Positions 8,042-15,187 of a DNA stretch of 20,048 nucleotides are shown here, in pieces; the first letter of the stretch is position 1, and each line of letters opens with the position of its first letter. This stretch comes from Deltaproteobacteria bacterium. Lineage in GTDB: Bacteria; Desulfobacterota; Anaeroferrophillalia; Anaeroferrophillales; Tharpellaceae. The position numbers were made by a program, and so were the translations under genes. The stretch lies in NCBI GenBank assembly GCA_030640695.1, contig DAOWIX010000079.1, positions 1 to 20,048 on the forward strand. The letters are read 5' to 3'. The notes under the pieces were generated by a model. It made no database searches. It had not been told where the DNA came from and was given only the letters and a program-made list of their open reading frames with translations.

Positions 8042-8203
8042 TGGCACCGTGAAAAGTCTGAACTCTCTCTATAACGTCATTCCGTCCCGGATCGAAGTCC
8101 GGGATGACGACCAAGCCGGAATCCAGTAAATTCAATAACTTCTGGATACCGGATCAAGTCCGGCATGACGGTTTTGAGACTTCTTTACGAATGCATCAAA
8201 TTT
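8034..8203. repeat. 170-bp inverted-repeat element with TTTGATG termini
   Basis: The outer ends AAATTTGATG (8034-8043) and CATCAAATTT (8194-8203) are perfect inverted repeats. The similarity continues inward (CCGTGAAAAGTCT against the complement of AGACTTCTTTACG). Inside are nested palindromes: GTCATTCCGTCCCGG (8075-8089) faces GTCCGGGATGAC, and GGATACCGGATCAAGTCCGG with CATGAC (about 8143-8169) forms the other arm. GGAATCCAG near 8120 resembles the GTCATTCC...GGAATCCAG repeats found in many proteobacteria. It has no coding capacity and is likely a non-autonomous (MITE-like) or structural repeat. It lies between converging genes and supplies the stop codon of the MCE-like gene. Confidence 0.8.
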
Positions 8204-8236
8204 AAGCCCACGACCTCGGCAAAGCATAAGCCACTA

Positions 8237-11200
8237 TCAACTTGACATGACTTCACTCACAATTCCCTTCAACTCTTGTATTTGAAATGGTTTAACCAGC
8301 GCACCCAAAAAACCATACTCGCTAAAATCTGCCATTACCGGGTCATTTGAATAACCACTGGAGACTATAACTTTCGCCTGCGGGTCAATCTGAAGAACTT
8401 TCCCGACGGCATCTTTACCACCCATACCGCCCGGGATGGTCAGATCCATAATGATAAGATCAATCGGAAGACCGTCATCCTTAGCTTTTTGGTAGAGTTT
8501 AAGTGCCTCATCCCCATCTTTAGCGGCGATCACTTCATAACCGCTTATTGAAAGCATCTTGGCAACTATTTCTCTAACCATCCCCTCGTCATCCATGATC
8601 ATCACTTTACCCTGTGTAGTTGCGAGTGGCGTGACAGCTTTTTTCTGGCTATTTGCCTGGCCCCCTTCTGATGCTGGAAGAAATATCGTAAAGGTCGCAC
8701 CAAGACCCAATTCTGAATCAACCGTGATATATCCATCATGCTTTTTAATGATGGAGTGGGTTATCGCTAATCCCAGTCCACTGCCTTTCTGCTTGGTCGT
8801 AAAGTAGGGATCAAAAATTTTGTCAAGCAACTCATTCGGGATACCGACGCCCTGATCTTTGACGGCAATTTTTATATAATTTCCCGGTTCAACAGGAATT
8901 ATATCACTCAACTCCAAACAGTAGTTCGAACAATCCAGCGCAATCGTCCCTCCGGTCGGCATGGCCTGACTGGCATTGACAATAATATTTTGAATTACCT
9001 GACTTATCTGCCCCGTATCGATGGTCACCGGCCAGAGCTCTTCACTAAATTTGAAATCACACCGGACATTGCTGCCCCGCAGGACAAAACCGGCAGAATC
9101 TCTGATAACTTCGTCAATTGCCGCAATTTTTCTTACCGGATCACCACCTTTGGCAAAGGTCAGTAACTGTTGGGTCAGATCTTTGGCCCGCATGGTCGCT
9201 TTTTCGGACTCTACCAACAATTCGTAAATTTCATCTTTTGGCTTTGTAATTGTCAGGGCCAGAGAAATATTACCTAAAATTGCTGCCAAAATATTATTGA
9301 AATCATGGGCGATACCACCAGCCAGAACCCCAACCGACTCAAGTTTACGACCTTTTAGCAACTCCTCTTCCATTCGGTTTTTCTCCGTCACATCCCGAAA
9401 AACGATAACTACGCCAAGCATCCGACTTTCGCGATCTCTGATCGGTGCGCCGCTATCAGCGATACTTAAGGTAGAGCCATTCCGAGCAACTAAAGCAGTG
9501 TGGTTCGCCAAACCAACAATCCCTCCTGTAGAGCGAACTTTATCCAACGGACTTTCTGCAAGTTCCCCGGTTTTTTCATTGATGATATTAAAAACCTCCT
9601 CTAAAGGTTTACCCAGAGCTTCGACCTGGCTCCAGCCGGTCATATTTTCTGCAACTTTATTGATCAAAGTAATGTGGCCGCCAATATCAGTCGTAATCAC
9701 CCCATCACCAATGCTGCGCAAAGTTACAGCCAGCTGCTCCCGTTCCGCTGCCAACACCCGCTCAGCCTCTTTACGACTACTGATATCTCGGACAACGGCT
9801 ACAACATAGCGCTTACCACCAAATCCCCGGTGCTTGAGACCGATTTCCGACCAAAAAATTTCTCCATTTTCCCTTCTGCTCATCCATTCAAAGAGCTGAG
9901 GACCTTCTTCCTTTGCCTTTTCAATCTTTTTGATCGCTTCTTCCAAAGTGTACGGCAATTCTCCTGAACTTAAAGTTCCAACATCCTGCTGCAAGGCCTC
10001 ATCATAGGAATAACCGAACATCTCCGACATCGCCTGGTTAACATCAAGAATTGCTCCGATATCAGCATCGTGAATAAAGATAGCATCGCTTGGGGTATTA
10101 AATATCTCCCGATATTTCTCCTCACTAACTTTGACATCTTCCCGTAAGCTGTTTTCCAGGGTCATATCACGAGAGACCCCGACCAAACCCAAAAGGTTAC
10201 CGGTCGAACCATAAAATGGGGTTTTCAGGGTATGCAAAAAGACTCGCCGACCATCAGGATAATCAACCCACTCATCATTACGTTGAGGAGCATTTAGGGC
10301 CAAAGCTTCTTGGTCTTTTTTCTGAAAAAAGGCGGCAATATCCGCCGAAAAAAATTCATGGTCATTTTTGCCGACTAACTCTTCTTCGGGATACCCCATC
10401 CGTTCTGCAAAGGCTTTATTACAACCAATGTAGACACTGTCGCAGTCTTTATAGAAGATCAAATCAGGAATCGAATCGATCAGAGCCCGCAACAATGAGC
10501 GTTCATGGACAACAAGCTCCTTAGCCTCCCGGCTCTCCCGAGTCCGCGCCAGCAAGGTAGAGGTCATCGTATTAATGCCCCTTTGCAAGGTTGCGATCTC
10601 ATCTGAGCCCCCTGATTCGGGGATTTGGACCTCCATATCCCCAGCCTCAATCTTTTTAACCGCCTCCATTATTTTCTCCAGCGGCTTGGTCATTCTCCGA
10701 CTAACGAAAAAACCGATTAATAATGCCAGACCGGCAATCGCCAAAACACTGCCTGAGATATACCGAATATAATCATGGCGCTTAGCGAACATTTCATCAG
10801 TATGAAACGCAAACATAATCACCCAATTCCAAGGAGGAAAATGTTCATAAACACAAAAATGTTCACCGTCTTTCAGATTAACAGTGAGAGTTCCGCTTTG
10901 ATCACTGAGAGTTCCACCCTCTTTCAGAGAGCTGATTTCAGATCTATGATGTTCATGCTTACCGGAATAGGGAACATTGAGCAAACTCCCATCGGCAGAT
11001 ATTATATATAACTCTCCACTATCACCAATGTGATACTCGTAAAACTGGTCCAGAAGCTCTTTTTGCGCACTCTCGACATAGAGATCAACATCCTGCAAGC
11101 CATGCTTTTTTAAAATATTGTATGAATCCTCGAGCTGATGCCTGACCGTATCTAACTCCTTTAAAAGCAGCTGCTCGTTAAGATCACGGACAACCGCAGT

Positions 11201-11290
11201 AATCACCGAGGTTCCGAGAAAAACCATGGAGCCGGTTGCCAACAACAGAACCAGCAACAATGAAAAAAATATTTTGTAGAGCAACTTCAT
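8237..11290 (-). CDS. Hybrid sensor histidine kinase: Cache-HAMP-3xPAS-HisKA-HATPase-REC
   Basis: A 1017-residue membrane sensor. Order: TM1 (7-29); a periplasmic Cache-like sensor (about 35-170, with PPWNWVIMF at 152-160); TM2 (177-197); HAMP (198-248); PAS1 (about 265-376), PAS2 (388-508) and PAS3 (518-638); HisKA with GGIAHDFNN and phosphoacceptor His662; HATPase with N-box QNIIVNASQAM (768-777), G1 DQGVGIP (812-818) and G2 GSGLGLA (836-842); and a C-terminal receiver (about 895-1013) with acidic pocket DDE (900-902) and phosphoacceptor Asp949. All key catalytic residues are present. It follows the solute-binding protein gene by 70 bp and is probably co-transcribed with it. No separate response regulator or output domain is seen, so phosphate probably passes to an unlinked partner. 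Confidence 0.95.
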   Translation of the reverse strand: MKLLYKIFFSLLLVLLLATGSMVFLGTSVITAVVRDLNEQLLLKELDTVRHQLEDSYNILKKHGLQDVDLYVESAQKELLDQFYEYHIGDSGELYIISADGSLLNVPYSGKHEHHRSEISSLKEGGTLSDQSGTLTVNLKDGEHFCVYEHFPPWNWVIMFAFHTDEMFAKRHDYIRYISGSVLAIAGLALLIGFFVSRRMTKPLEKIMEAVKKIEAGDMEVQIPESGGSDEIATLQRGINTMTSTLLARTRESREAKELVVHERSLLRALIDSIPDLIFYKDCDSVYIGCNKAFAERMGYPEEELVGKNDHEFFSADIAAFFQKKDQEALALNAPQRNDEWVDYPDGRRVFLHTLKTPFYGSTGNLLGLVGVSRDMTLENSLREDVKVSEEKYREIFNTPSDAIFIHDADIGAILDVNQAMSEMFGYSYDEALQQDVGTLSSGELPYTLEEAIKKIEKAKEEGPQLFEWMSRRENGEIFWSEIGLKHRGFGGKRYVVAVVRDISSRKEAERVLAAEREQLAVTLRSIGDGVITTDIGGHITLINKVAENMTGWSQVEALGKPLEEVFNIINEKTGELAESPLDKVRSTGGIVGLANHTALVARNGSTLSIADSGAPIRDRESRMLGVVIVFRDVTEKNRMEEELLKGRKLESVGVLAGGIAHDFNNILAAILGNISLALTITKPKDEIYELLVESEKATMRAKDLTQQLLTFAKGGDPVRKIAAIDEVIRDSAGFVLRGSNVRCDFKFSEELWPVTIDTGQISQVIQNIIVNASQAMPTGGTIALDCSNYCLELSDIIPVEPGNYIKIAVKDQGVGIPNELLDKIFDPYFTTKQKGSGLGLAITHSIIKKHDGYITVDSELGLGATFTIFLPASEGGQANSQKKAVTPLATTQGKVMIMDDEGMVREIVAKMLSISGYEVIAAKDGDEALKLYQKAKDDGLPIDLIIMDLTIPGGMGGKDAVGKVLQIDPQAKVIVSSGYSNDPVMADFSEYGFLGALVKPFQIQELKGIVSEVMSS

Positions 11291-11343
11291 GATTTACAGC
11301 CCCCTCACCCAGGCCTGAAAAGTCAGCTTTGCCTTATTCAAAT

Positions 11344-11359
11344 AAATATCTAGATATTT
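11344..11359. other. 16-bp perfect palindrome between binding protein and kinase
   Basis: AAATATCTAGATATTT is a perfect palindrome starting just after (in transcription order) the stop codon of the solute-binding protein gene and 54 bases before the kinase start. It could be an operator, an mRNA processing hairpin or chance in AT-rich DNA. Confidence 0.4.
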
Positions 11360-11360
11360 G

Positions 11361-12371
11361 TCATCGACGATAAATTCCGGCATTTTTTAAAACCGAAAGA
11401 GGAAAAACTACCCCGAGTTTTTCGGCCATCTCCAGGTTAACCCATACTTTGGCCTGGTTTTCATGCTTAACAGGAATATCTTCGGGTTTTTCGCCGCCAA
11501 GGATTCTCAGCGCCGTAGTCGCAGCATAGGTGCCCTGTTCTTCCGGCACATGAGCATAGACGATCAGAGTATAGGGCAACATCCGAGTCTCAGTTGCACC
11601 ACAGGGAATCCTGGTGTTTTCCAAAACAAAAGCATGCGCTTTTTCATCGTCCCAGTTGCGCACACTTTGACTATAAACAAAAAGCAGAATATCAACCTGG
11701 TCCTGAAGCTCCAGAAAACGCTCCTTCCACTCAGTAAAAGTCTTGACATATACTTCTCGGTCAAAATGGGTTTCGAGCTTCTCTTTATAATATTGAACGT
11801 TGCGCCGGTCACTGAGTACCGACCCGGAGAGCACCCCAAGCCGAGCGCCCCGGGCGTAACGACGCAACTCTGCGGGCATCGGCTTGACCAGAGGAACCTC
11901 TTCGATGCCGGTAACGTTTGAGTAGGGATAGCCATAAATGGTCGAATCGCCATTAACACCACAGAAGACAAAAGGGAGCTCCGCATCTTTGTAATAAGGC
12001 ATCACCAGATATTTACTGGCGTTATCATCGGCCACAATAACGAGATCAGGCAACCAACGTTTGATCTCATCTTGGGCTCGCAAAGCAGCTTGTTTAATAA
12101 AACTTTCATCAGGATGGCGCTTGCTATCCATGAAAAACTCACGAAACTCTACTCCAAGCGGCTCCAAGACGGCTCTCGCAGACCGACAGATATTGTCACT
12201 CCATTCGTAACCCTGATGATATGAGTTTACAAAAAGAATTTTTTTGCCCTGAAAATCTTGATTCATCTCTACAGACTTTGCCTGAACCGGCAAAGCCGCT
12301 ATACACAAAGCAAAGATAGTCAGAAAAATCACCAAAAAGACCCTGCCATTTAGACTCTTCTTATTTTTCAT
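11361..12371 (-). CDS. ABC-type solute-binding protein (PF04392-like), likely sensor partner
   Basis: A 336-residue secreted protein with a signal peptide (about 1-31, ending LPVQA). The mature part has the periplasmic-binding two-lobe fold of the ABC_sub_bind family: KILFVNSYHQGYEWSDNICR at the first strand, then DLVIVADDNASKYLV, PFVFCGVNGD, ARLGVLSGSVLSDRRN and LLFVYSQS, ending with AKVWVNLEMAEKLGVVFP. The ATG at 12371 is chosen over an in-frame GTG one codon upstream because AAAGGTG then sits at workable spacing (5 bases). No permease or ATPase gene lies nearby. Instead the hybrid kinase follows on the same strand, suggesting that ligand binding is read by the kinase's periplasmic domain. 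The ligand is unknown; relatives are annotated for diverse small organics. Confidence 0.85.
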   Translation of the reverse strand: MKNKKSLNGRVFLVIFLTIFALCIAALPVQAKSVEMNQDFQGKKILFVNSYHQGYEWSDNICRSARAVLEPLGVEFREFFMDSKRHPDESFIKQAALRAQDEIKRWLPDLVIVADDNASKYLVMPYYKDAELPFVFCGVNGDSTIYGYPYSNVTGIEEVPLVKPMPAELRRYARGARLGVLSGSVLSDRRNVQYYKEKLETHFDREVYVKTFTEWKERFLELQDQVDILLFVYSQSVRNWDDEKAHAFVLENTRIPCGATETRMLPYTLIVYAHVPEEQGTYAATTALRILGGEKPEDIPVKHENQAKVWVNLEMAEKLGVVFPLSVLKNAGIYRR

Positions 12372-12496
12372 CACAACACCTTTAACTGAGATTCAAACAG
12401 ACTCCACAGACTGGAACTCACCACTTAGCTATATAATATTTCCAGCACTAAACACAACTGTAATTTTACCAGCGGAAAACTCAAGCCTCAGAGCAC

Positions 12497-12539
12497 AAAA
12501 AGGCGGAATCAGATCCAACAACCTGATTCCGCCTTTTTT
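12497..12539 (-). terminator. Strong bidirectional intrinsic terminator
   Basis: AAAAAGGCGGAATCAG (12497-12512) pairs perfectly with CTGATTCCGCCTTTTT (12523-12538) around a 10-base loop, giving a GC-rich stem flanked by A and T runs on each side. It lies 36 bases after the stop codon of the 12575-13441 gene. It should end that transcript and separate it from the downstream binding protein/kinase pair, which then needs its own promoter within about 12372-12496. Confidence 0.9.
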
Positions 12540-12574
12540 GAGGGGACGTGATTTTTCATATCCTGGACACTCTT

Positions 12575-13441
12575 TTAGATCAGCTGAGACTCCGACATGT
12601 TTCTGATCTGCTCGAGAAGCCCTTTGCCAAGATATTTGAAGAGTTCTTGCTGATGCCGGGCTTGCGGTTTATCTTCAAGTTTTTCTAAATGATCAGCAAA
12701 GAGTTTTTCCACTGGCCGGAGGAATTGCTCGGGCTTAAGTTTTTTCTCGGTAGCCCACTCATCAATAAATTCGGCCATCCGCTCGATAAGTTCTTGAACC
12801 TGATCCTTGCTCGAAGAAAAACGGGCCGGAAGTTCGAGACTGGGACGACCATCTCCGAGAGCTCCCGAATCTCCATAATTGGATAGCGACGAAACCTGAG
12901 TCATCTCTTCAATTGTAATCAAACTCTGATAACGATAATCGGCATCGACTGCGGCAACGCTCTCAAGTCCGATGATCTCGACCGCAGCCTGAGCGCCCTG
13001 GATAAGATCACCGCCCTGCAAGGTATCCATCATCAGTTTATCGATGATCTCCAAAGCCTCTCTAATATCTTGACGTTCCTGACCGCTAAGATCCCCTTCC
13101 ATAGTCAATGAGAGCTGAATCTCCTGGCTATAGGCAAAAACATCCGTATGAGACTGCACCACCTGCTGGTGCATGAGATCGCCGTTTTCGCCATTGACCA
13201 GTGAGTTCTTCTGGTAGAGAGCGTCATAACTTGCGGCTTGGAAACTGGTATCATTGCGATAGGAGAGGGTAACTTTGTCACCTTCTGCCGTTTCAATAAC
13301 GATATCCTTGCTCAGGCTGGTGGCAGCGGTCACCCAGGTGGCTTGCAAGGCCAAAGAGGAGTAAGAGTTTTGGGGCTGAAAATTCCCGGAGAGGGCACTC
13401 TGGTCAAGTTGCTTTGGGACTAAGCTTGAAATATTACTCAT
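12575..13441 (-). CDS. Uncharacterised protein, possibly flagellum-associated
   Basis: A 288-residue soluble protein with no signal peptide or membrane segment; I do not recognise it with confidence. The ATG at 13441 is chosen over a GTG two codons upstream because AGGGAG then lies at ideal spacing (8 bases). Visible parts: a Ser/Gln-rich N-terminus; a beta-type segment KDIVIETAEGDKVTLSYRND; the phrase EIQLSLTMEGDLSGQERQDI followed by a helix IREALEIIDKLMMDTLQGGD; and a charged C-terminal helical region (about 210-288). The segment 'amphipathic strand, GDLS..E...I..AL..I..L' recalls hypothetical proteins of motile proteobacteria annotated as DUF5610-like, but this is from memory. It is monocistronic: terminator downstream, a sigma-28-like promoter upstream. 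Confidence 0.7.
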   Translation of the reverse strand: MSNISSLVPKQLDQSALSGNFQPQNSYSSLALQATWVTAATSLSKDIVIETAEGDKVTLSYRNDTSFQAASYDALYQKNSLVNGENGDLMHQQVVQSHTDVFAYSQEIQLSLTMEGDLSGQERQDIREALEIIDKLMMDTLQGGDLIQGAQAAVEIIGLESVAAVDADYRYQSLITIEEMTQVSSLSNYGDSGALGDGRPSLELPARFSSSKDQVQELIERMAEFIDEWATEKKLKPEQFLRPVEKLFADHLEKLEDKPQARHQQELFKYLGKGLLEQIRNMSESQLI

Positions 13442-13479
13442 TTTCACATCTCCCTGCCGGACAGAAACAATTTCTCCTG

Positions 13480-13507
13480 CTATCGACAGAAAATGGAAAA
13501 TTCTTTA
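13480..13507 (-). promoter_or_regulatory. Candidate sigma-28 (FliA) promoter
   Basis: On the minus strand TAAA (13507-13504) is followed after 16 bases by GTCGATAG (13487-13480). This compares with the flagellar sigma-28 consensus TAAA-N15-GCCGATAA: 6 of 8 bases in the -10 match, and the spacer is one base long. The start codon is 38 bases further on, with a good ribosome binding site between. The -35 half overlaps a 17-base inverted repeat (13500-13516, ATTCTTTA-G-TAAAGAAT). Matching by eye only. Confidence 0.4.
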
Positions 13508-13545
13508 GTAAAGAATCAGCGCTAAGACTTGGGTTAAAAGTAAAC

Positions 13546-13670
13546 TGATGGCAAAGAAAAATATTTAGATGCTAGGCGGACAAAACCTGAGGAGTGAGAC
13601 GTACAATAAGTACGCCGCAATGACGAAGGATTTGTCCAACGACGCAGATGAATGTTTTTCTTTGCCATCA
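13546..13670. repeat. 125-bp inverted-repeat element with TGATGGCAAAGAAAAA termini
   Basis: The ends TGATGGCAAAGAAAAA (13546-13561) and TTTTTCTTTGCCATCA (13655-13670) are perfect 16-base inverted repeats. Further partial pairing inside includes CGGACAAA (13577-13584) with TTTGTCC (13631-13637). The centre holds CGTAC-AATAA-GTACG (about 13600-13614). There is no coding capacity. It looks like a MITE-like or REP-like structured element, placed just after the acetolactate decarboxylase gene and supplying its stop codon. As RNA it would form a long stem that could end or protect the operon transcript. Confidence 0.85.
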
Positions 13671-14444
13671 ACGCTCTACCTTTTCTAACGCAGAGCTCCG
13701 ATCCTTACCCAGATCTATCCCGGCAAGGCTGTCCGGGGCTGATGGCAGAACCAGGGTAAAGGTGTTCAGAATGTCGAGCTGACAGATACCTGATTCGGTT
13801 TCGAGCTCAAGGATATGACCACCGGCCTGACGCTTCTGATCGAGAAAGTGAAAGTGATAGCCGGGCACATTGATACCTTTGACGAAAGGCGGTGAGCGAA
13901 AGCCGATTACGGTTCCAGCAACCTCATCAAGCTCAAAAATCTTCTGATGTTTGACCACTTGGGCCAGGGGCTGGTAGGGTTTAGACTGAGCTGGCACACT
14001 GCGCACTTTCATGCGCTTGAAGAGGCCTTCAATTTTAACCGCAACAAAGAGATTCTGATTGGGCACAGCCTCATCAAGCAGTACTTTCAAGTCATCATAG
14101 TTACACCCGGACTTCAGAGCCACATCTTGATCTGAATTGAAAAAACAGACACTGGCAAAAGGGGTTTTCAACTCTTTGGAGGGCTGATAAACGAGCCCAT
14201 CGATCTTGACCTGATATACAGTTCCGTCACAAACCACCATTTCACCATCCAGGTGATCAAAGGTACCGATCCCGAAATCACCATGCTTGAGCAACTCCCC
14301 ACAACTCATCTCGCCGTCATAGACCCCGGCCAACAGGGCATCAATGGTTGAGGTCTGAGTCAAGTGGTTAGCGGTAGCACAGCCCCAGCTTGAGAGCAGA
14401 GCCAATCCCATAATAAACAACGCAATGGTTTTTCGAAACCCCAT
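13668..14444 (-). CDS. Acetolactate decarboxylase with lipoprotein-like signal
   Basis: A 258-residue member of the AlsD/BudA family, which converts alpha-acetolactate to acetoin and CO2. The ATG at 14444 is favoured by an AAGGAG site 6 bases upstream and by an immediate signal peptide; an ATG at 14477 overlapping the previous stop codon is an alternative. The leader IALFIMGLALLSSWGC gives a plausible lipobox with Cys22. The enzyme core shows GDFGIGTFDHLDGEMVV, a TPFASVCFF strand, Arg148, and GINVPGYHFHFLDQKRQAGGH with His197, His199 and His210. The His spacing (2 and 11) equals the zinc ligands I recall for Brevibacillus ALDC (194/196/207), and Glu68 and Arg148 fit its active-site Glu65 and Arg145 with the same offset of 3. 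The C-terminus (LEKVER) retains Glu residues near the expected catalytic tail. It is the last gene of the operon, and its stop codon lies in the repeat element. Confidence 0.88.
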   Translation of the reverse strand: MGFRKTIALFIMGLALLSSWGCATANHLTQTSTIDALLAGVYDGEMSCGELLKHGDFGIGTFDHLDGEMVVCDGTVYQVKIDGLVYQPSKELKTPFASVCFFNSDQDVALKSGCNYDDLKVLLDEAVPNQNLFVAVKIEGLFKRMKVRSVPAQSKPYQPLAQVVKHQKIFELDEVAGTVIGFRSPPFVKGINVPGYHFHFLDQKRQAGGHILELETESGICQLDILNTFTLVLPSAPDSLAGIDLGKDRSSALEKVER

Positions 14445-14473
14445 AATTTGCTCCTTCTTCTTTTGCCAACTCT

Positions 14474-15187
14474 TCATCTGAAACTGCCCTTTGGTAACGG
14501 TTGGTTTATAATAACGTCAAGAAAATTGATGGCCGTATAATCCCCATCAACTTCACGGATAACGATACGTGTAACATAACGACAGTCGACCGAAAAAGTG
14601 ATCTCTAAAGAGGCAATCAGACGGCGAGCAGCGGCCTCACGAGGAACAAGCTTAAGAGTGGGCGGAGAAGATGATAGCTCCGGGCTCAACAGGGTCAGGA
14701 TGTACTGCTTTTGCAAAAACTCGAAATCGGCCGTCGTCCAGGCCGTAACCTGAGTTGCAAAGTGCCGTAACCAGGGTTCGTCGGCGAGCTTGAACGATTG
14801 TTGAGCGCCTCCTTTTTCATGCCAGCGTCGCCCCATCTCACCGCAAACCGAGAGCCCGGAAAGCACCGGTTCAGTCAATTCCCAACACCAGCAATCGGGG
14901 CGCTGAAAAGCAAAACGACCGCGGGCCTCAAGAACTTCGGCAAACACCTTGAGATGTTTCTCCTGGATCATAGTGCTGGCGACCGTCTCGACCCCGGCGG
15001 CAGCCTCCCGGATCCGTTGCAAGACCTGATCAAGAGGACTCGCCGCCTCAATCTTGCCCGCTTCGGCTCTCCTGTCCGCAGCCCCGACAGTCGCCGGAAA
15101 GCCAGCGACGACCACCACAGTCAAGAGTAAAAAGAGGCAAAAACTATAAAATTGATTCCGAAAATAATCTTTCACAAAAATCATCAT
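14474..15187 (-). CDS. LolA-like periplasmic protein
   Basis: A 237-residue exported protein. The signal peptide spans about residues 1-36, ending near PATVGA. The mature part follows the LolA pattern: PLDQVLQRIREAAAGVETVASTMIQEKHLKVFAEVLEARGRFAFQRPDCWCWELTEP, which in LolA folds into the half-barrel that carries acyl chains, then late strands (SLEITFSVDCRYVTRIVIRE and DYTAINFLDVIIN). LolA-like genes are regular members of aryl-polyene and related type II fatty-acid-like clusters, where they probably help move the lipid product through the periplasm. It overlaps the dehydratase stop codon by 4 bases (ATGA), with AGGA just upstream, implying translational coupling. It is unlikely to be the housekeeping LolA. 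Confidence 0.8.
   Translation of the reverse strand: MMIFVKDYFRNQFYSFCLFLLLTVVVVAGFPATVGAADRRAEAGKIEAASPLDQVLQRIREAAAGVETVASTMIQEKHLKVFAEVLEARGRFAFQRPDCWCWELTEPVLSGLSVCGEMGRRWHEKGGAQQSFKLADEPWLRHFATQVTAWTTADFEFLQKQYILTLLSPELSSSPPTLKLVPREAAARRLIASLEITFSVDCRYVTRIVIREVDGDYTAINFLDVIINQPLPKGSFR

Noticed and set aside
7938..8129. Plus-strand open frame running into the 8034-8203 repeat
   Set aside because: Out of frame with the MCE gene and half made of repeat sequence.
12372..12490. Promoter for the binding protein/kinase pair (AT-rich TATATAATATT stretch)
   Set aside because: An AT-rich -10-like stretch exists, but I could not pair it with a well-spaced -35 or a sigma-54 motif, so no promoter is called.
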